Assembly: GCA_026419785.1 (NCBI GenBank) | Contig: JAODTK010000300.1 | Location: 186,001 to 250,000 of the forward strand | Direction of reading: 5' to 3' | Length of the DNA stretch: 64,000 nt | Origin: Sclerodactyla briareus | Taxonomy: Eukaryota; Echinodermata; Holothuroidea; Dendrochirotida; Sclerodactylidae | Part shown: in pieces, positions 33,966-46,410 of the stretch | Layout of the letters: every line of letters begins with the position of its first letter | Position numbering within the stretch: position 1 is the first letter of the stretch | The notes under the pieces: model-generated | The model's input: the letters and a program-made list of their open reading frames with translations, nothing else | The model's database searches: none | What the model was told of the DNA's origin: nothing | Position numbers and translations under genes: made by a program

Positions 33966-35090
33966 CCCAGCAACTTCCTACATTTTCCTTCCTATATTTA
34001 CATTCCCTCCAACTTCCATTTCTTGCGATTGAACATTTCTCTATCAAGTGTTATCATAGAGATTAACATTAATACCAACAGCGTTGGGGAACTTGGGGGT
34101 ATCTGTGGGTGTGGCTGAAGAAAGATTGATGACGGGGGCATTCCCAGGAAACCCATTTATTATAATCAATCAAATAATTATGTCAAACACGCAAGAAAAA
34201 CAGGACAGGCGAACAAGCGTATAAACAAAAATTACACAATGGTAGACTGCATACCAGTAATAGCGAAAGGTTCAGTTGACTGGCAAAATGATCCAGTCTA
34301 AAATCTAACTAAAATCAACTATCGATTCATTGCCGCAAATTAATGACAGTCCTATATCCGTAATTAGACTCGGTCAATGTCCGCTCGGCGAGATTGAGCT
34401 TAACGATTGGGCATTTAATCACAAGGCCAAGATAGCTGACCAAAGGTACAAGTTCTGGTTAAGAAGGAAGATCAATATTTGATCAGAATAGATTATTTCA
34501 ATTCAGTCAAGTGGCGATTCATTTCACCTGTTAATAGAGAAATGGTGTGGGCCCACAAATCACAGAGAAGTGCTATTACGTTAAGAGTGCCAAACAGTAA
34601 CCCTCCCTTTCATCAATCCACAATTACAAGTTTGAAAGAGTGAGTTTTCCTATTTTATGAACATGTGTGGGCAGAGTGTGGGGCAGAAAGAGGGGATTTA
34701 CTGTTGTACCAGGGGCATACAGTGAAAATTGGCTTCTGAGTGGCGAAAAAATCCTGGTGACGCCCCTGTCCAATGCATGGGCATGAGGGCAGGACATCAT
34801 ACAGAACAACCACTGAAAAAACCCAAGATTAACATTTAGTCCTGAATATTTCGTGGGCGCGTTTTTTCATATTTGCAAAAGACATACACAAGCCAAAGGC
34901 TAGTGGATTCCTCCCTCTGAAATTATACATTGTAAAAAAAAAAAGTTCGCATTCTCTCCATAAGAAGTTGGTCCCTGAGCGGCAAAAGTTTGTCTGTGAG
35001 CATCCAAAAATGGTTTTTCACATGGTAGGTATGGCCAGGCGCATACCGAGAGATTGTCTGGGGGGTTTGATATCCTGCTAACGAGAAAGT
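33966..35090. other. Unassigned stretch
   Basis: GTGACGCCCCTG at 34757-34768 looks like a hAT-type end with CAGGGGCATACAG at 34710, but no target duplication fits. No gene recognised. Confidence 0.4.
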
Positions 35091-35092
35091 TG

Positions 35093-35111
35093 CACACACA
35101 CACACACACAC
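35093..35111 (+). repeat. (CA)n microsatellite
   Basis: About nine CA units. Confidence 0.95.
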
Positions 35112-35432
35112 GCCATCGTGGCCACTAGTCCTCCTGATTCTTCAGGCGAGACATTAATTCGACAGACATATCCAAAATGAATTGGTCGATGCAAGAGAGT
35201 AAACTGAATGGAGTGATATTCCAATAGAAGGCCAATGTTCATGTAAATCTGACTCTACTTTTGGTACTTCCTTCCCCAGTGACTCATAAATTAATCACAT
35301 TTCCCACGAAAGTAAATTGAATGACCCGCAATGCAACATGCTAGAATGAACGATCATGGCCGTAGCGAGCGGGGTGGGGATTGTCACCCCCCCCAATAAT
35401 TTCAGGCCGTCGGCCACTTTTCGGTCTGTGCA

Positions 35433-35595
35433 AAAAGAGGAAGAGGAAAACAGGAGAGGCAAAGTGAAGGAGGAGGAGAGAGAGGAAAAAGAGAGAGGAG
35501 GAGGAGGAAAGACGAAAGGAGGGGAAGGGAAAGGAAAAGGGAAAGTAAGGGAGGAGTGAAGGAAGCAGGGAAGGAAAGTGGAAATAGAAAGGAAA
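35433..35595 (+). repeat. Polypurine tract
   Basis: About 160 nt of almost uninterrupted A/G on the plus strand (GGAGGAGGAGAGAGAGG, GAGGAGGAGGAAAG and similar) with only a few pyrimidines. It could form triplex or unusual structures. The frames it gives on both strands are low-complexity and not genes. Confidence 0.9.
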
Positions 35596-35599
35596 ACAA

Positions 35600-36545
35600 C
35601 GGAAGCCACACTTTTTTATCGGCTATTTCGCCCTTTTGGCTCTTCATCTAATTGACCCATTCAGCGTCGCAAGAGAATGGCACTCCGGCAGAAATAAGAT
35701 AATGTGGACTTCGTGTAATTGGACGAGTGACCAAGTCTGTCAGCATTTCGGCAAAGGGGAAAATGAAGGCGTACGTTATCGTTTGACATTCTATTTTTTC
35801 ATGACTTTGTCGTTCTTTGACAGTTTGTTTCCTATTTGGCCTATATCCAGAGGTACCTTATTTCGGAGCCCTTTTGCTGAAAACATTTGAGAAAGAATTT
35901 CCCCAGAACTTGATTTGATCAATCTGTCCATTGCCCCAATGAAGTGTCCAAATTTTGCGCGCTTTGCGCGCAGTGTATATTAATGATCTGCTTCATATCC
36001 CACGAGCTGCGATAAAAATCAGCAATGTTTATGATTCAGGCATAATTTTTTCGGCGTTCCAAATTTCAAGAATCCCGCGTACGTGGTGAGCGGGGCGAGT
36101 AATTAGTAATTATGAACGCCCAATTTTACTAGAAATATTACCAGATTGCATCTGAGGAGAGGACGTTTCAATATTTCCAAAATTTTTCCAAAGGGGAGGG
36201 CGACACCCCCTCCCCCATATCGTCACCATTGGCTGTCCGTCGGAAAACATCATCTCATACGCCCCCCCTATAACCACCCTTTGCCCAACGCCCTGCAACC
36301 CGATACTCATAGGCCCATCAGTAACGACTGATCAACTCTGATCACGCAGCATACTGTTTCCAAACAAGCCTCAACTAACTCCTGTTGTTTAATTTGACAT
36401 CAAAATCCGTGGAAGAAATTAATGGAATTAATATCAGTAACAACTGATAAAATGTGTAAGGAAAATCTATCAGATGTTACTGATGGGGCTATAAAAATTG
36501 GTTGGCTGCCTGAGAACAGCCAATTCTGGGTGACAATGGCCCCGT
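35600..36545. other. Unassigned stretch with repeat scraps
   Basis: AATTTTTCCAAAGGGGAGGG at 36180 recurs as AATTTCCAAAGGGGAGGG near 56837, so a dispersed fragment is shared. No gene recognised. Confidence 0.4.
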
Positions 36546-36549
36546 GCCC

Positions 36550-37980
36550 TTGACTGGATTACCCAATTAACACTTCCCGCAAATTTATTGCTACTATTCT
36601 AAGAGCAAGCACCACAGTGATTTCGCTGGCCTCCCCTTCTCTGCAGTTTTTAATTGAGCCAACTCGAGAGAGGCTCTCCATCACCCCTAAAAATATTTCG
36701 CAAATTGCGAGCTTCCCCTCGGAATATTGGCCAAGTCCAGTGTAAGATATATTGTGCAATTTCCTTCTCAAAAAAAAGGCAGTTCACTGGAGGATGGAAT
36801 ATCCCTGTGGTAGTTGCTGTGACAACAGATCCTGTCAAGTGACCATCACAGAGTTTCTCTAACTACCCATGACTTTGACAGGGAATGAAAGTGTAGCATC
36901 ATGAACATATTCCTAATTGGGAGTTGGGGGTTTTGAATGAAAATGGAGGCATTTTAATACTATCTGAAGGAGGGCCACCTATTGTATCTCGCTAGATCGC
37001 ACGAAATTCCACTTGCTCTGCGCTCAATTGCAAACATCTGAATTGGCAATTTGATTACAAGCAGCTAGAATATTGGAAAGTTGTCCTCTGCAAGATCTAA
37101 ACAGATGATCTGCAAACACATCATCTACGGCCTCCCCATATTCTTGTGAAAGAGTATGACAGCATCCGCGAAATATTGGCCATGTCCAATTTCCAGCGTA
37201 TAATGATTGTGCAACTTCCTTCATGAGAGTACTCCCATATCCTCATACAAACAGATCAGGTCACAGCCAATACACCGGGCAGTGCACTTGATTCCGGTGT
37301 CAAGTGACCATTACTGAGCTATAGCAGAGGTGTTGTAATTTTTTTTCTCCAAAAGTCAGGGGTGGAGGGGGAGGTGGGGGGTTTGGGTTGGGTTTGGTGA
37401 GTTTAGATGACTTGGACAGCAATTTTACTGAGTGGCGGGCCAGTTATTATACCTTTCGGATCAACAGAAATAGCACTTGCAGGGCTCAATTGCAAGCTTC
37501 TGGATGTGCAATTTTAGAAGCGAGGAAAAGTTGTTACTCTGCAGGATATACACGGATAATTTGTAACACAGCATCAGCCTCTCCAACTTTTTTGGGGGGA
37601 AAATGTTGTCAGCAAGAATGTACAAGTCAACTCAATAATAAGAACCCAATGATAAATTAGGGTAATTCATTTTAAACAGCGTGAATAAGAGAACTAACAT
37701 CTCATTTTTGTCATTACCATCTGACTGACAAAATATCAATTAATTGTGATAATTAAGAGGTGGGTGGAGGATTTGCCTGCATGGTATCGAATGGAGCGCC
37801 ACCATCATTTGGTGGGAGCATTGAGAAATTTTCTTCCGACGCGAGAATAGGTAACTCAGGTTGGGGGGAAATAACTCTTCTGGTACTTGAGAGTTTAATT
37901 TGGTCCTCATGCCAGCAGTCCTCAACCAAACGATGTTGGAGTAATTTCTGGATCCCCGTCGGATCCAATTTTGTATACGA
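36550..37980 (+). repeat. Tandem relics of the hAT-like element core
   Basis: Blocks near 36690-36860, 37010-37330 and 37430-37620 repeat one another (GCACTTGC-GGGCTCAATTGC, AAAGTTGTCCTCTGCA, TCAAGTGACCAT). The last matches 48240-48370 of the intact element (CACTTGCCAGGCTCAAT, AAGTTGTCA). GGAGCGCCACCATCATTTGG at 37793 matches GGAGCGCCACCATCGGTTGG at 48191. The family therefore also expanded in tandem here. Confidence 0.55.
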
Positions 37981-40635
37981 TAGACAAAGTTGTCAGTTTG
38001 GAAGGGTTTGAACAATTTGCTAGCATTTTTTTTTCCTGATTGGCAGCGGCAGTCAGAAAAACTCTGAAAGAACAAAGGCAACCCTAGCAAGGAATTTGAA
38101 GGTCAAGGTATAGTGAATTGGAAGTGCAATGGCATACATGTATGAAAGTCAGCTTGAAAGTGGTGGGTGACTGGCAGAACTTCTGCTGGGCTCAGCTAGA
38201 ATATGCTGTGAACATCATTGAGCTAGCTCTTGTAAATAGTATAGTATATCTGCAAAATAAGACTATTTATAAATTTGAAGTGCAAGATTCTGCATGACGA
38301 TTAAAAGCAGATGGATGATTTTCGGCGATGAAAAATCGATTAAATTCTTAGCCAAAATGCTCAAGAACTTAAACGTTCAACTGGCAAAATAAGAAGGACG
38401 ATAGGGTTGCCAGCCCGGTCTACTGTAAAAGATTGCCAAATGTTCAATGGCGTGGGGTCAGGTGCATGGTGCAAACGGGGTACGTTGAGTGAGTGAAATA
38501 GATTGGGACTATTTATAAATTTGAAGTGGATAAGTGGAGAATCATTTCCGTAAGTTTAGAACAAAAGTTAAAACAAATAGGCCTAACTAAGCCATGAGGG
38601 AAGAAGAAGGGAGGAGAGAAAGAACAAACCTGATCAAATTCTGAAGAAGTTTTCCAGAATTTTATAGCACCCCACGGGCATAAACTAACCACACATCCAT
38701 GTCAATGAGCACATAATTTTAGCACCTCTCTCAAGCAATCGATCAAACAAATAATCAGCCCCTTGGTAAAGAGCTCGGCCCTTCATTTTGTTGCGAACAT
38801 ATAACAATTGAGTGAGAGTTGGGGAGGGGGGTGGATTTGGTATTACGTCCTCCCCCACGTCCTCAAATTGCGTGCATTGCCCCATCACCCAGGTTGGACA
38901 CCCATGAGAGCATGTACTGCTGTGAAGACTGATTTCCTAACACACTCACCCATGCCTAGACAAGAGCCACAACTATGCTAGAGGAAAGGGGGGGGTGAAG
39001 GTGGTTTGGGGGGTTGGAACCCCCATGACCCATGTGACCAATAAATATTTACACAAACACCACTTTGACACTGTTCAGTAAACGTTTTACAGCTGTTGTT
39101 TAACGACTATTGCAAACAGCATATGTCTAGGGAACCATTAATTTTTTTTTTGCCAATAGGGAGGCCGAGGCTATGAATGAGAGTGCACTCCCTCCCCTTG
39201 GGTCCCGACTCAACCCCCCCCCCCCCCTCCCCGACAATCTCTGGTATGAACTGATGATTGCACCCCTTACGCTGAATTGGTAATTAGTTCAACGGCATCC
39301 AGCATTCATAATAAAAGGATCCACATCGCTCAGCTGCAGTAATTTGGGAATAATCAGAAAGTATTGCCAATAACAACTGCAACACAATAGTCACTCATTA
39401 ATGGGAGAACATTGCACACACGTGGGAATCAACACAATATTCAGCGATCTAGGTGAGAGTGCATTTTAACTCATGGCCTTGCTTCATTACTTGGAATTCC
39501 TGCAACTTTGGGCGACCTCTAAAGTGCTTCTCAGGAAATGAAGCAATACTTTCATTTTGCATACTCCACATTATGGCGGACAATGAGGTCACATGGTCAG
39601 CATGCATGCAGAAATGGGGCAACATATCCTGCCAATCATTAAACTATTAGACTAATTACAGATCAATAACGATCAAACATGCATGGAAGGAAGAAATTCA
39701 GTTCTTTTCTCATGACAGAAACTAATGATTGGACATTCGGTCTTGTGTGGTTTTGACATTCAATAATCCGCTAATCGGTCTGATGTTTTGCACTTGAAAT
39801 AACAACCAAAGGGGAAAGTTGGTCTGACTGGATGAAAGGGGGGATAAGCCCCCCAGTCACGGACTAAAGGAGTGCAAAGCCTGAAACGGCGTAGTTCTCA
39901 TAGAGATTGGATGAAGATAACAACACTGATAAGAGGCGAAGCGGCAGAAGTCTACCACGACGGGGGCAAACTCCTCTTAAGTGTAGAGGACACAATGTTA
40001 CTTTGTGTGGGAGGGGCACAATGAATGCATGAACGCCAAAGGAGAGAGATATACTGTTGTACCTAAGTCCCTAGAGTCCGAGGGTGAGACAGAGCAAGGC
40101 GACCCCCATGCACTTACAGTGTAGAGGCCTAACCATGCAACTGCATATAGTGTGGAAGTAAAGAGAAGAGAAAAGAGGCGTACAAAGACCCGCCCAGAAA
40201 AGGTAAAAAGTTAAGACAAAAAACATTGTAGGTGATGTAGCCCTGCTATCTTCTTGAATTCCTGCACCAGAATTTTTTTTTATGTTACTTTGAGTACAGC
40301 GGAAATTGAATTAACGAGTATGGGCCAGTGGGGTTGCCAGTTGCGCTGCTTTGAGTCAGGAATACAGCTTAAGGCATATGATGCCCAGGCCCAAGACTAC
40401 CGTAGTGAATATGTTAGTTTTGGACATTTTCAAAATTGCTGACACCATCTGAGCAAGTCGCTGTGGCAACTATTTTTTCTCGAATTCCTCAGAGACTATC
40501 ACAAATGGCAACGCCTTTCTTTTTAAACGAGAATACCGAGCTCTGCAGCAACGTTATTGCTAACAGAAAAGGACACGGTGTCAAATAATTCTGGTCTTGA
40601 GAGAGCCCAACTGGCTACCTGTTTGTGAAATAATT
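37981..40635. other. Unassigned intergenic stretch
   Basis: GACTATTTATAAATTTGAAG occurs twice (38263 and 38508), marking a local ~245-bp repeat. G/C runs near 38987 and 39210-39226. No gene recognised. Confidence 0.4.
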
Positions 40636-40639
40636 TTTT

Positions 40640-40990
40640 AAATCATGGTGCTTGCATTTCGTGCCGCACACCTGGAACATTCGTGTATTTTCTCACTACT
40701 GTCTGCGTATTCTCCTGCCCGGGAACTTAACTCCTCTGCTAAGGGATACTTAACGCTACCAAATCCTCATTCAAAGACAGTATGGATATCGATGCACCTT
40801 ACCTGTGGAATCGACTACCATAACAGAACCAATTAGACCTTTCCACATTACGACTGAGCTGAAGACTCTTATTTTAACTCTTCCTTTTGCTTGATGTGCC
40901 CTGTTAAGCAAGCGCCTAGAGCAAGCCAATTATTTTGTTTGATTTGGTCTATATAAATCTATTTTTATTTATCAGGTCCATTATTTTTTA
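40640..40990 (+). mobile_element. CR1/L2-like LINE 3' fragment
   Basis: One frame reads APYLWNRLP, matching the AP-LWNxLP motif near the C-terminus of CR1/L2-type reverse transcriptases. It is followed by a stop and then ELKTLILTL, the LKTxLF position. The 3' end has AAGCGCCTAGAGCA and CTATATAAATC, typical of the LINE tail that SINE-1 resembles. Stops show it is dead. Confidence 0.7.
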
Positions 40991-41930
40991 CACAACACCG
41001 ATGACGAAGCGCAGTTTTCACAGCCCTTCCCAAATGTGCAGAAGCATTATATAACACAGAGCCATAACACAAAGTTGTTCATAATCTCTTTATAGCGGAT
41101 GCTAAAAGTGCAAGGAATCATAACACGTACTGTGTGAAAACAAGTTTTTAGACAATGTCTCCATTGATTGAGAGAGTCTTAACGAGGGGAAGGGTTCTAG
41201 GGAAGAGGAGTGGGGTTCCTCGATCTAGGATTCTGGTACAGCATATCGCCTCCTGTTTTGTAATCAACCGCACTCATTGGGTTAACTGTTGAACACTATT
41301 GTTTTTAAATACAAAACAGCCGCCACTGTCAGGAGTTTTATAATTAATGAGCTCCTTTCCCATTCGCAGCCATCATATTGTCAAGTTTATTAATCGAAAC
41401 GTATCCTGTTCGGCCCAAGACAATTGCAGGGTCTTTCTGTGGCACTGATTGACACAAAGTATTCTCACAGCCCAAACAGCGCCAAGATCCTACAAATTAT
41501 GGGCATTCAATTTCCCCTGGGTTGGCTCGAGCCCGCCCTTAATTATCGCGAATGAATAGATATTGATGCATGCCGGCAACTATGGCTTGTGACATCTCGT
41601 GAATATCCGGAGTGGACTCTTGGCAGTGTAAAAATGTGGATATAAATATCCACACTTGAAATCCGTCAATATTCATTAATATACTCATAGGCGACACTAG
41701 GGCTTTACATCACAGTCCGAGCCTGGCGGCATATATGATATGCGGGTCCACTTGAAGCAGTGTATACACAACAATATTAGGGGACAGCTGTCAGAAGGTA
41801 AATAACATCAAATAGTTTTGAAAGTGGGAATAATGTGGTTGGCAGTTCACCAACAACCCATACGTCATGAAAACAATGGGTTACTCAATGCCACTGTTTT
41901 AATCGAGCTAAACCTCATCTGTGCATGGTG
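40991..41930. other. Unassigned stretch
   Basis: No gene recognised. Confidence 0.4.
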
Positions 41931-41936
41931 GCCCAC

Positions 41937-42266
41937 ATTAGAGAACTATGTGCCTTGGTAGACCAGACGAACGACTTGGGGCCGATTGGGCAGGATTTGG
42001 CCAATTTTTTTGATGTCACAAAAACCTGCAGAAATTGGCTGACCTCGTTTCGTGGGAGACCTTTTATGGTTGTACTGATCTTAGTGGCAATTCTTCTGAA
42101 AATCTGGAGGATCTTTTGCCAACCCCTGGTCCCATTGAAATGTTTCACAATTGGTTTAAAAGCCAATTTATCTATAGAATTCAACTTTACCAGAAAATTC
42201 CATAATGGTACAATTCAACGAATAAAAATGTCTTCGTCAACATCCCTAATAAGCGTGATTAATTGA
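41937..42266 (+). repeat. Dispersed repeat family R5, plus-strand copy
   Basis: Inverted relative to 13225-13592. It contains ATTAGAGAACTATGTGCCTT, ACGACTTGGGGCCGATT, AAATTGGCTGACCT and CAACATCCCTAATAAGCGTG. A 113-codon frame spans it, but the other copy does not preserve that frame, so I do not call a gene. Confidence 0.65.
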
Positions 42267-42409
42267 AAGATTGGCACGTGTACGTAATTCCTGAAGCAGG
42301 GCCGAAGTTCTTTAGTGATTCCTTGACTCTTTATGGAAACCTATAGCCAGACACAAGGACAAATGAGATGTACCAGCTCATATGGGAAACATAACGTTGA
42401 CAAGTTTCC

Positions 42410-43000
42410 CATTTTTTCCAACCAACCATAGGGTTCCTATATTCTTGACAAGATAGCTACACACTAATTGCAAAGGGGATTGCTATAGGCTTTGGACCTC
42501 GGTTTGACCCAAAACCTTAGGTATGATATCATCATGCGGAACACACATACCAAGTATGAGCTTCATCCATTCAGGTGGGGTCGAGTAGCATGTTCACAAG
42601 CCATAATGGCCAAAAATAATGACTTTCCACAAATTTTATATTTTGACCAAAACTTCCCCCCGACCCCTATACCAAAACGATAGGGTTCCTGTTCTCACCA
42701 TAAGGAAAAAGCTATACATCCACAAATTGACCTGATAAGGGACAAATCATTCGGGACTTATCATGTCTACAATGTTTCAGAGTGACCTCTTGGTGACATG
42801 TCAGAGGACCTCTGACCTGACCCCAAAACCAATAGGAGTCATGTATCTCATCATGGGGACCACACATACCAAGGATATTGAGCTTATTATCAGGTGGGGT
42901 CGAGTGAACATGTCACAAGCCAAAATTGGCCAAATTGTAGTGACTTTTCACAAATTTTCTATTTTTGATAAAAATTCCACCGCCATATTTCCGTTTCTGC
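42410..43000 (+). repeat. Two-copy ~320-bp tandem duplication
   Basis: AGGTGGGGTCGAGTAGCATG (42573) and AGGTGGGGTCGAGTGAACAT (42892), with ACACATACCAAG, GACTTTTCACAAATTTTCTA-like and ATAGGGTTCCT words in the same order. Diverged, non-coding. Confidence 0.65.
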
Positions 43001-43316
43001 TGTTACGGTGAAATTCTTTCATAAAATAAATACTTTCTGTCTCTTTCCATCTGTGCTAGTTTAAAGATGATCTGTTGCATGACCTTGAGGTTTATCACAG
43101 GACAAACCATAGCAGCTGACCATATACCCCAATCACAGTCCAGAACTACTAAGCCAGTGAACATGACTTACCATTCAGCAGTTAACAGGTATGGAGGGGA
43201 TTTGCTCTGAGTGGCTTACTCTTAACATTGCACTCAACGTCCTGGTTAATGAATGTGTGACATAACTGGTACGAGATTCTCTTACAGTAACTATTAATGA
43301 TCAACACACCGCTTAC

Positions 43317-43433
43317 ATAAGGCTCTCACAGTCTCTACACATGATAGTGAACGCGATGACAACGAGAGCCGCAGACCAGTTGATATGGACCACACGTATC
43401 GGCAGCATGAGCCAGGTGAGGCCCTCTACGAAC
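43317..43433 (-). CDS. Candidate internal exon with hydrophobic segment
   Basis: On the minus strand a pyrimidine-rich acceptor (TTTCCTTTCCTCCGAGGCAG) precedes 117 open bases that end at CTTAT|GTAAGC, a good 5' splice site. The length is a multiple of three, so intron phase is the same on both sides. Codons favour G/C in third position, unlike the AT-rich surroundings. The peptide includes a hydrophobic run, VVHINWSAALVVIAFTIMC, that could be a membrane segment. I do not recognise the protein. A chance open frame is the main alternative. Confidence 0.3.
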
Positions 43434-43688
43434 CTGCCTCGGAGGAAAGGAAACAAACGTGAAGCTGCGCATAAATATAGAATAATGGTTGACGCGGCCA
43501 TTTTGACGAGGACCTTTCGTTTCCCCAATCGAGAGTGAAAATCCGATTTTCAGGAAATCACACAGGGTTCGGTTCCAGTTCAGTCAAAATTAGTGGACAT
43601 TGAACCTACCGTCACTGAACCATGCATGACGCATTTCGACAACGAGGGCTTAATAAAAAGAAAATGTAGATCAGAGAGGCCGCTACGG
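43434..43688. other. Unassigned stretch
   Basis: Nothing recognised. Confidence 0.4.
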
Positions 43689-43900
43689 TGGGCGGGTGAG
43701 CTCAGTCGGTGAAGCTGCCTGAATGCATAAACCATTGATCGAGAGACGAGAGTCGAAACCACTCCACTTTCTGCTTGCTGTCCCCTGAGTGTTAATGCTG
43801 CCACGTGTGAAGTGGGAGGCCTTGGGAGGGGACTTGTGAATAGTCCGATCACACATGTGGTGGCTATGGCATTGGAGAGTGTCTCGATGAAGTAATATAC
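43689..43900 (+). mobile_element. SINE-1, second copy
   Basis: tRNA-like head with A-box GTGAGCTCAGTCGG (43696-43709) and B-box-like GAGAGTCGAAACC (43748-43760). The body has ACGTGTGAAGTGGGAGGCCT and GGGACTTGTGAATAGTCC, matching SINE-1 at 10249-10640. The 3' tail is not recognisable, so it is truncated or rearranged. Confidence 0.65.
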
Positions 43901-44575
43901 TCAACTGGGTGTCGGAAGTGAACTGCAGGCGGGTACCCAGAGATTTGCCTTGGGGGAGGGGGTTTTGATGGTCGGAACTCAAGGGAATGCGGCCTCATTA
44001 ATGGCCTCACCCTCCCTATGGGCGAATAAGTACAAATGTATGGGCCCTAGTACATATGATGCTGCAATATGCGCTAAATAACAGCTGCAAAAATCCGTCT
44101 ACTGAATTGCACACAAAATCGGTTTTTGTCTTTAAAATTACTGATCACTTGGGTCGTGGGGGGTTCTGACCCCCACCCCCCCCCGGTGGGTCGCCACTGG
44201 CGGTGTGTAGTAAGATAGGACATGTGAATCCAATATAGGCCAAGAAATATCTGGATGTAATAATTCTCAGTGGTCTGCCAAGGATTATACTACAAATCCA
44301 AAAAAACTTAGCGCTCACTTTGGCGTGTAAGTGGCGTATGGGTCTGGGTCACACTCCTCGTAAGCAGGATTCCTCCGGAAGGCTACGACCAATTTTGATG
44401 ACTTTTTGTAGTAGTATCAGGGGTGGGGTGAACAAGAGCTGATTAGATGGGCACAAAAGTCATCCAAATACGTGGAGGAATTAGCTATTTTATTGGACAT
44501 GCATTGTTCAAGCTACGTCCGCATGATTACGGACGAACTGTAGATGCTATGGTGGATTAGTTTGGCACATAGGTG
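43901..44575. other. Unassigned stretch with G/C foldback
   Basis: GTGGGGGGTTCTGACCCCCA followed by a C run and GGTGGGTCGCCACTGG (44157-44203) looks like the end of a G/C-run hAT-type element. I could not find its partner end. Confidence 0.4.
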
Positions 44576-44579
44576 ATAT

Positions 44580-45250
44580 AAGGTGGATGTACCGATTAGA
44601 TTTTCAGCGTGATTTGTTGACTGGTTTGCATAATTTATGTGAAATTTCAAAGTTTGCTGGATTTCTGTGAAACTTGGTGAATATTGTCTGTCTACCTACA
44701 GTCCCAAACTTTTTAACAAAACTTTTGGTCACTGGAGGTCATTCAGTGTGTCTAATTTGATGATTCATGCAGAATGTTGAAAATTTGCTGAATTTTCATG
44801 AAACCTGGTGGGTATGGTTCACCTTCAGTCACCAATTTTTTTAACATAGACTGGAGTTCACTGGAAGTCATTCAATGTGTCTCATTTGCATAGCTGATTC
44901 AAAATTCAAAAGTTCAATGTTTGATTTTCATATGAAGCTTGATGGTATGGTCAACCTCTAGTCCCAAAAAATTCTAACATAGATTTTGAGTCACTGGGGG
45001 TTACCCAATGTGTCTAATTTGCCTTGTTTATGCAAATTTTCAGGTTTGTTGGATCCATGAAACGTATCCAGTGCAGTCCACCATCTGTCTTGAGATATTT
45101 AAAATTGGAAGAACAGGTCACTGGAAGTCAAGTATGGTGTCTTAAGTGAATAAGTTAGGCAATTTCAGTCACATTTACATAAAATTTAGTACTCCTCTGG
45201 TAGACATGGTCAACAATCAGTCCTAATGGATTTGAAATTGGCCACTGTTT
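44580..45250 (+). repeat. ~145-bp degenerate tandem satellite
   Basis: Four to five units with TTTCATGAAACCTGGTGG-like, CAGTCCCAAA, TTAACA-A-ACTTT, TCACTGGAGGTCATTCA and TGTGTCTAATTTG words. The style is similar to the satellite at 26230-26700 (GAAACTTGGT, AGGTCATT), suggesting a related family. Confidence 0.7.
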
Positions 45251-45695
45251 CAATAGGTAGCACACTTAGGGGGCTGCCAAACTATATCCACCTCTTATAT
45301 GCTCTTACATTTAGCTGTTATCATCTGCTGACTGGCAATTCGCTCTCTGAAAACTCCTCAGGTCAGGTCGGTTGAAACGTACTGAAGGCAAAAAAAAAAC
45401 ACCACTGATCCCGGAGAAAGGCAAGACTAGCGGTTCATGAATCCACTTGTAAGTAGTAACCTGGTTACCATCTTGAAGTAACCATTATAGATTTTGTTTT
45501 GCATCCTGGGGTTGTGTTGCAGAAGTCCAGCGTTCAGATAACCAACTTTGTTTCTGCGTAATCTGTTGCAATATTGAAACAAATGCACCGTTTTTAATAT
45601 GATAAATTAAACTACCTAAGTTCATACAATATGTTTTCTAAACAGAAAATATACTTAGAATATGGAGTCCAATCCAAAATTTACATTGATATATT

Positions 45696-45701
45696 TTTAT
45701 T
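45696..45701 (-). promoter_or_regulatory. Possible polyadenylation signal
   Basis: AATAAA on the minus strand, about 20 nt past the candidate stop codon. Such hexamers are common in AT-rich DNA, so weight is low. Confidence 0.25.
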
Positions 45702-45721
45702 GCAATATTTCCTGTTTTTGT

Positions 45722-46044
45722 TTAGGCAATGTAGGTTTTGCATACCCAATGCACTTCCTCTTCTACCGGTTTCAGAAAGGAATTAGGCTCATCAAAGAAT
45801 CCCAGAGGTATTGTTCGTGGATGCGCACACGGCGGTAACTCGCCTTCTGTTATAAGACAGTATCGGGGCTGGAGTGTAACCAATCCTGACTTGCTCCCGG
45901 GACCGTGTTTTATGTCCTCATCCAAAAAGAGGAGCAGTAAACCCTCAGTATCTGACCAATTTTCCCGGATCCTGCGAGAGCAGAATATTCTCTGACGCTT
46001 CTCAGTTTCCTCATTGACACTTTCACTCGACAGCAATGTTGGGG
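45722..46044 (-). CDS. Candidate terminal exon of an unknown gene
   Basis: On the minus strand a frame of about 107 codons runs from an acceptor, GACCATGCACAG (46050-46045), to a TAA at 45724-45722. The peptide is protein-like throughout, e.g. SRRIRENWSDTEGLLLLFLD and PLGFFDEPNSFLKPVEEEV near the C-terminus. AATAAA lies just past the stop at 45701-45696. An exon at 46571-46411 on the same strand would join in matching phase (phase 1). A second acceptor, TGCTCTCGCAG, at 45972 would give a shorter exon. I recognise no domain. It could still be a chance frame, but this is the best coding candidate in the window. Confidence 0.4.
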
Positions 46045-46410
46045 CTGTGCATGGTCGATAAGGATCGAGCAGAGTAAGTGAAATAGAACCTGTTTCCTTG
46101 AGGACCATTTTAAACCTGTGACGTTATCTATAGGTCGGTCCAACTATGTTTCTTCTGTCACCACAAGTCAACAATAGGGGGGAGTATTGTCCATATTTGG
46201 GTTCCAAGACAGCTCACTCACTCAATAGGGGACTACTGCAACAGAAGAATTCTTGGGAAAAAAAATCATGTATCAAATGTTGCAAGAGTTAAAAATAATT
46301 ATCCATTAAGTGATAATTATGCCATATAAACTAAGAGGAAAAAAATTTCAGCATAAGTATTGCCTGTAATTCCATGGTATGACGGGATGTGCAGACTTCC
46401 TATGAATTAC

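Noticed and set aside
34709..34768. Very short hAT element between CAGGGGCATACAG and GTGACGCCCCTG
   Set aside because: Flanking 8-mers do not match and 60 bp is too short; probably an eroded end.
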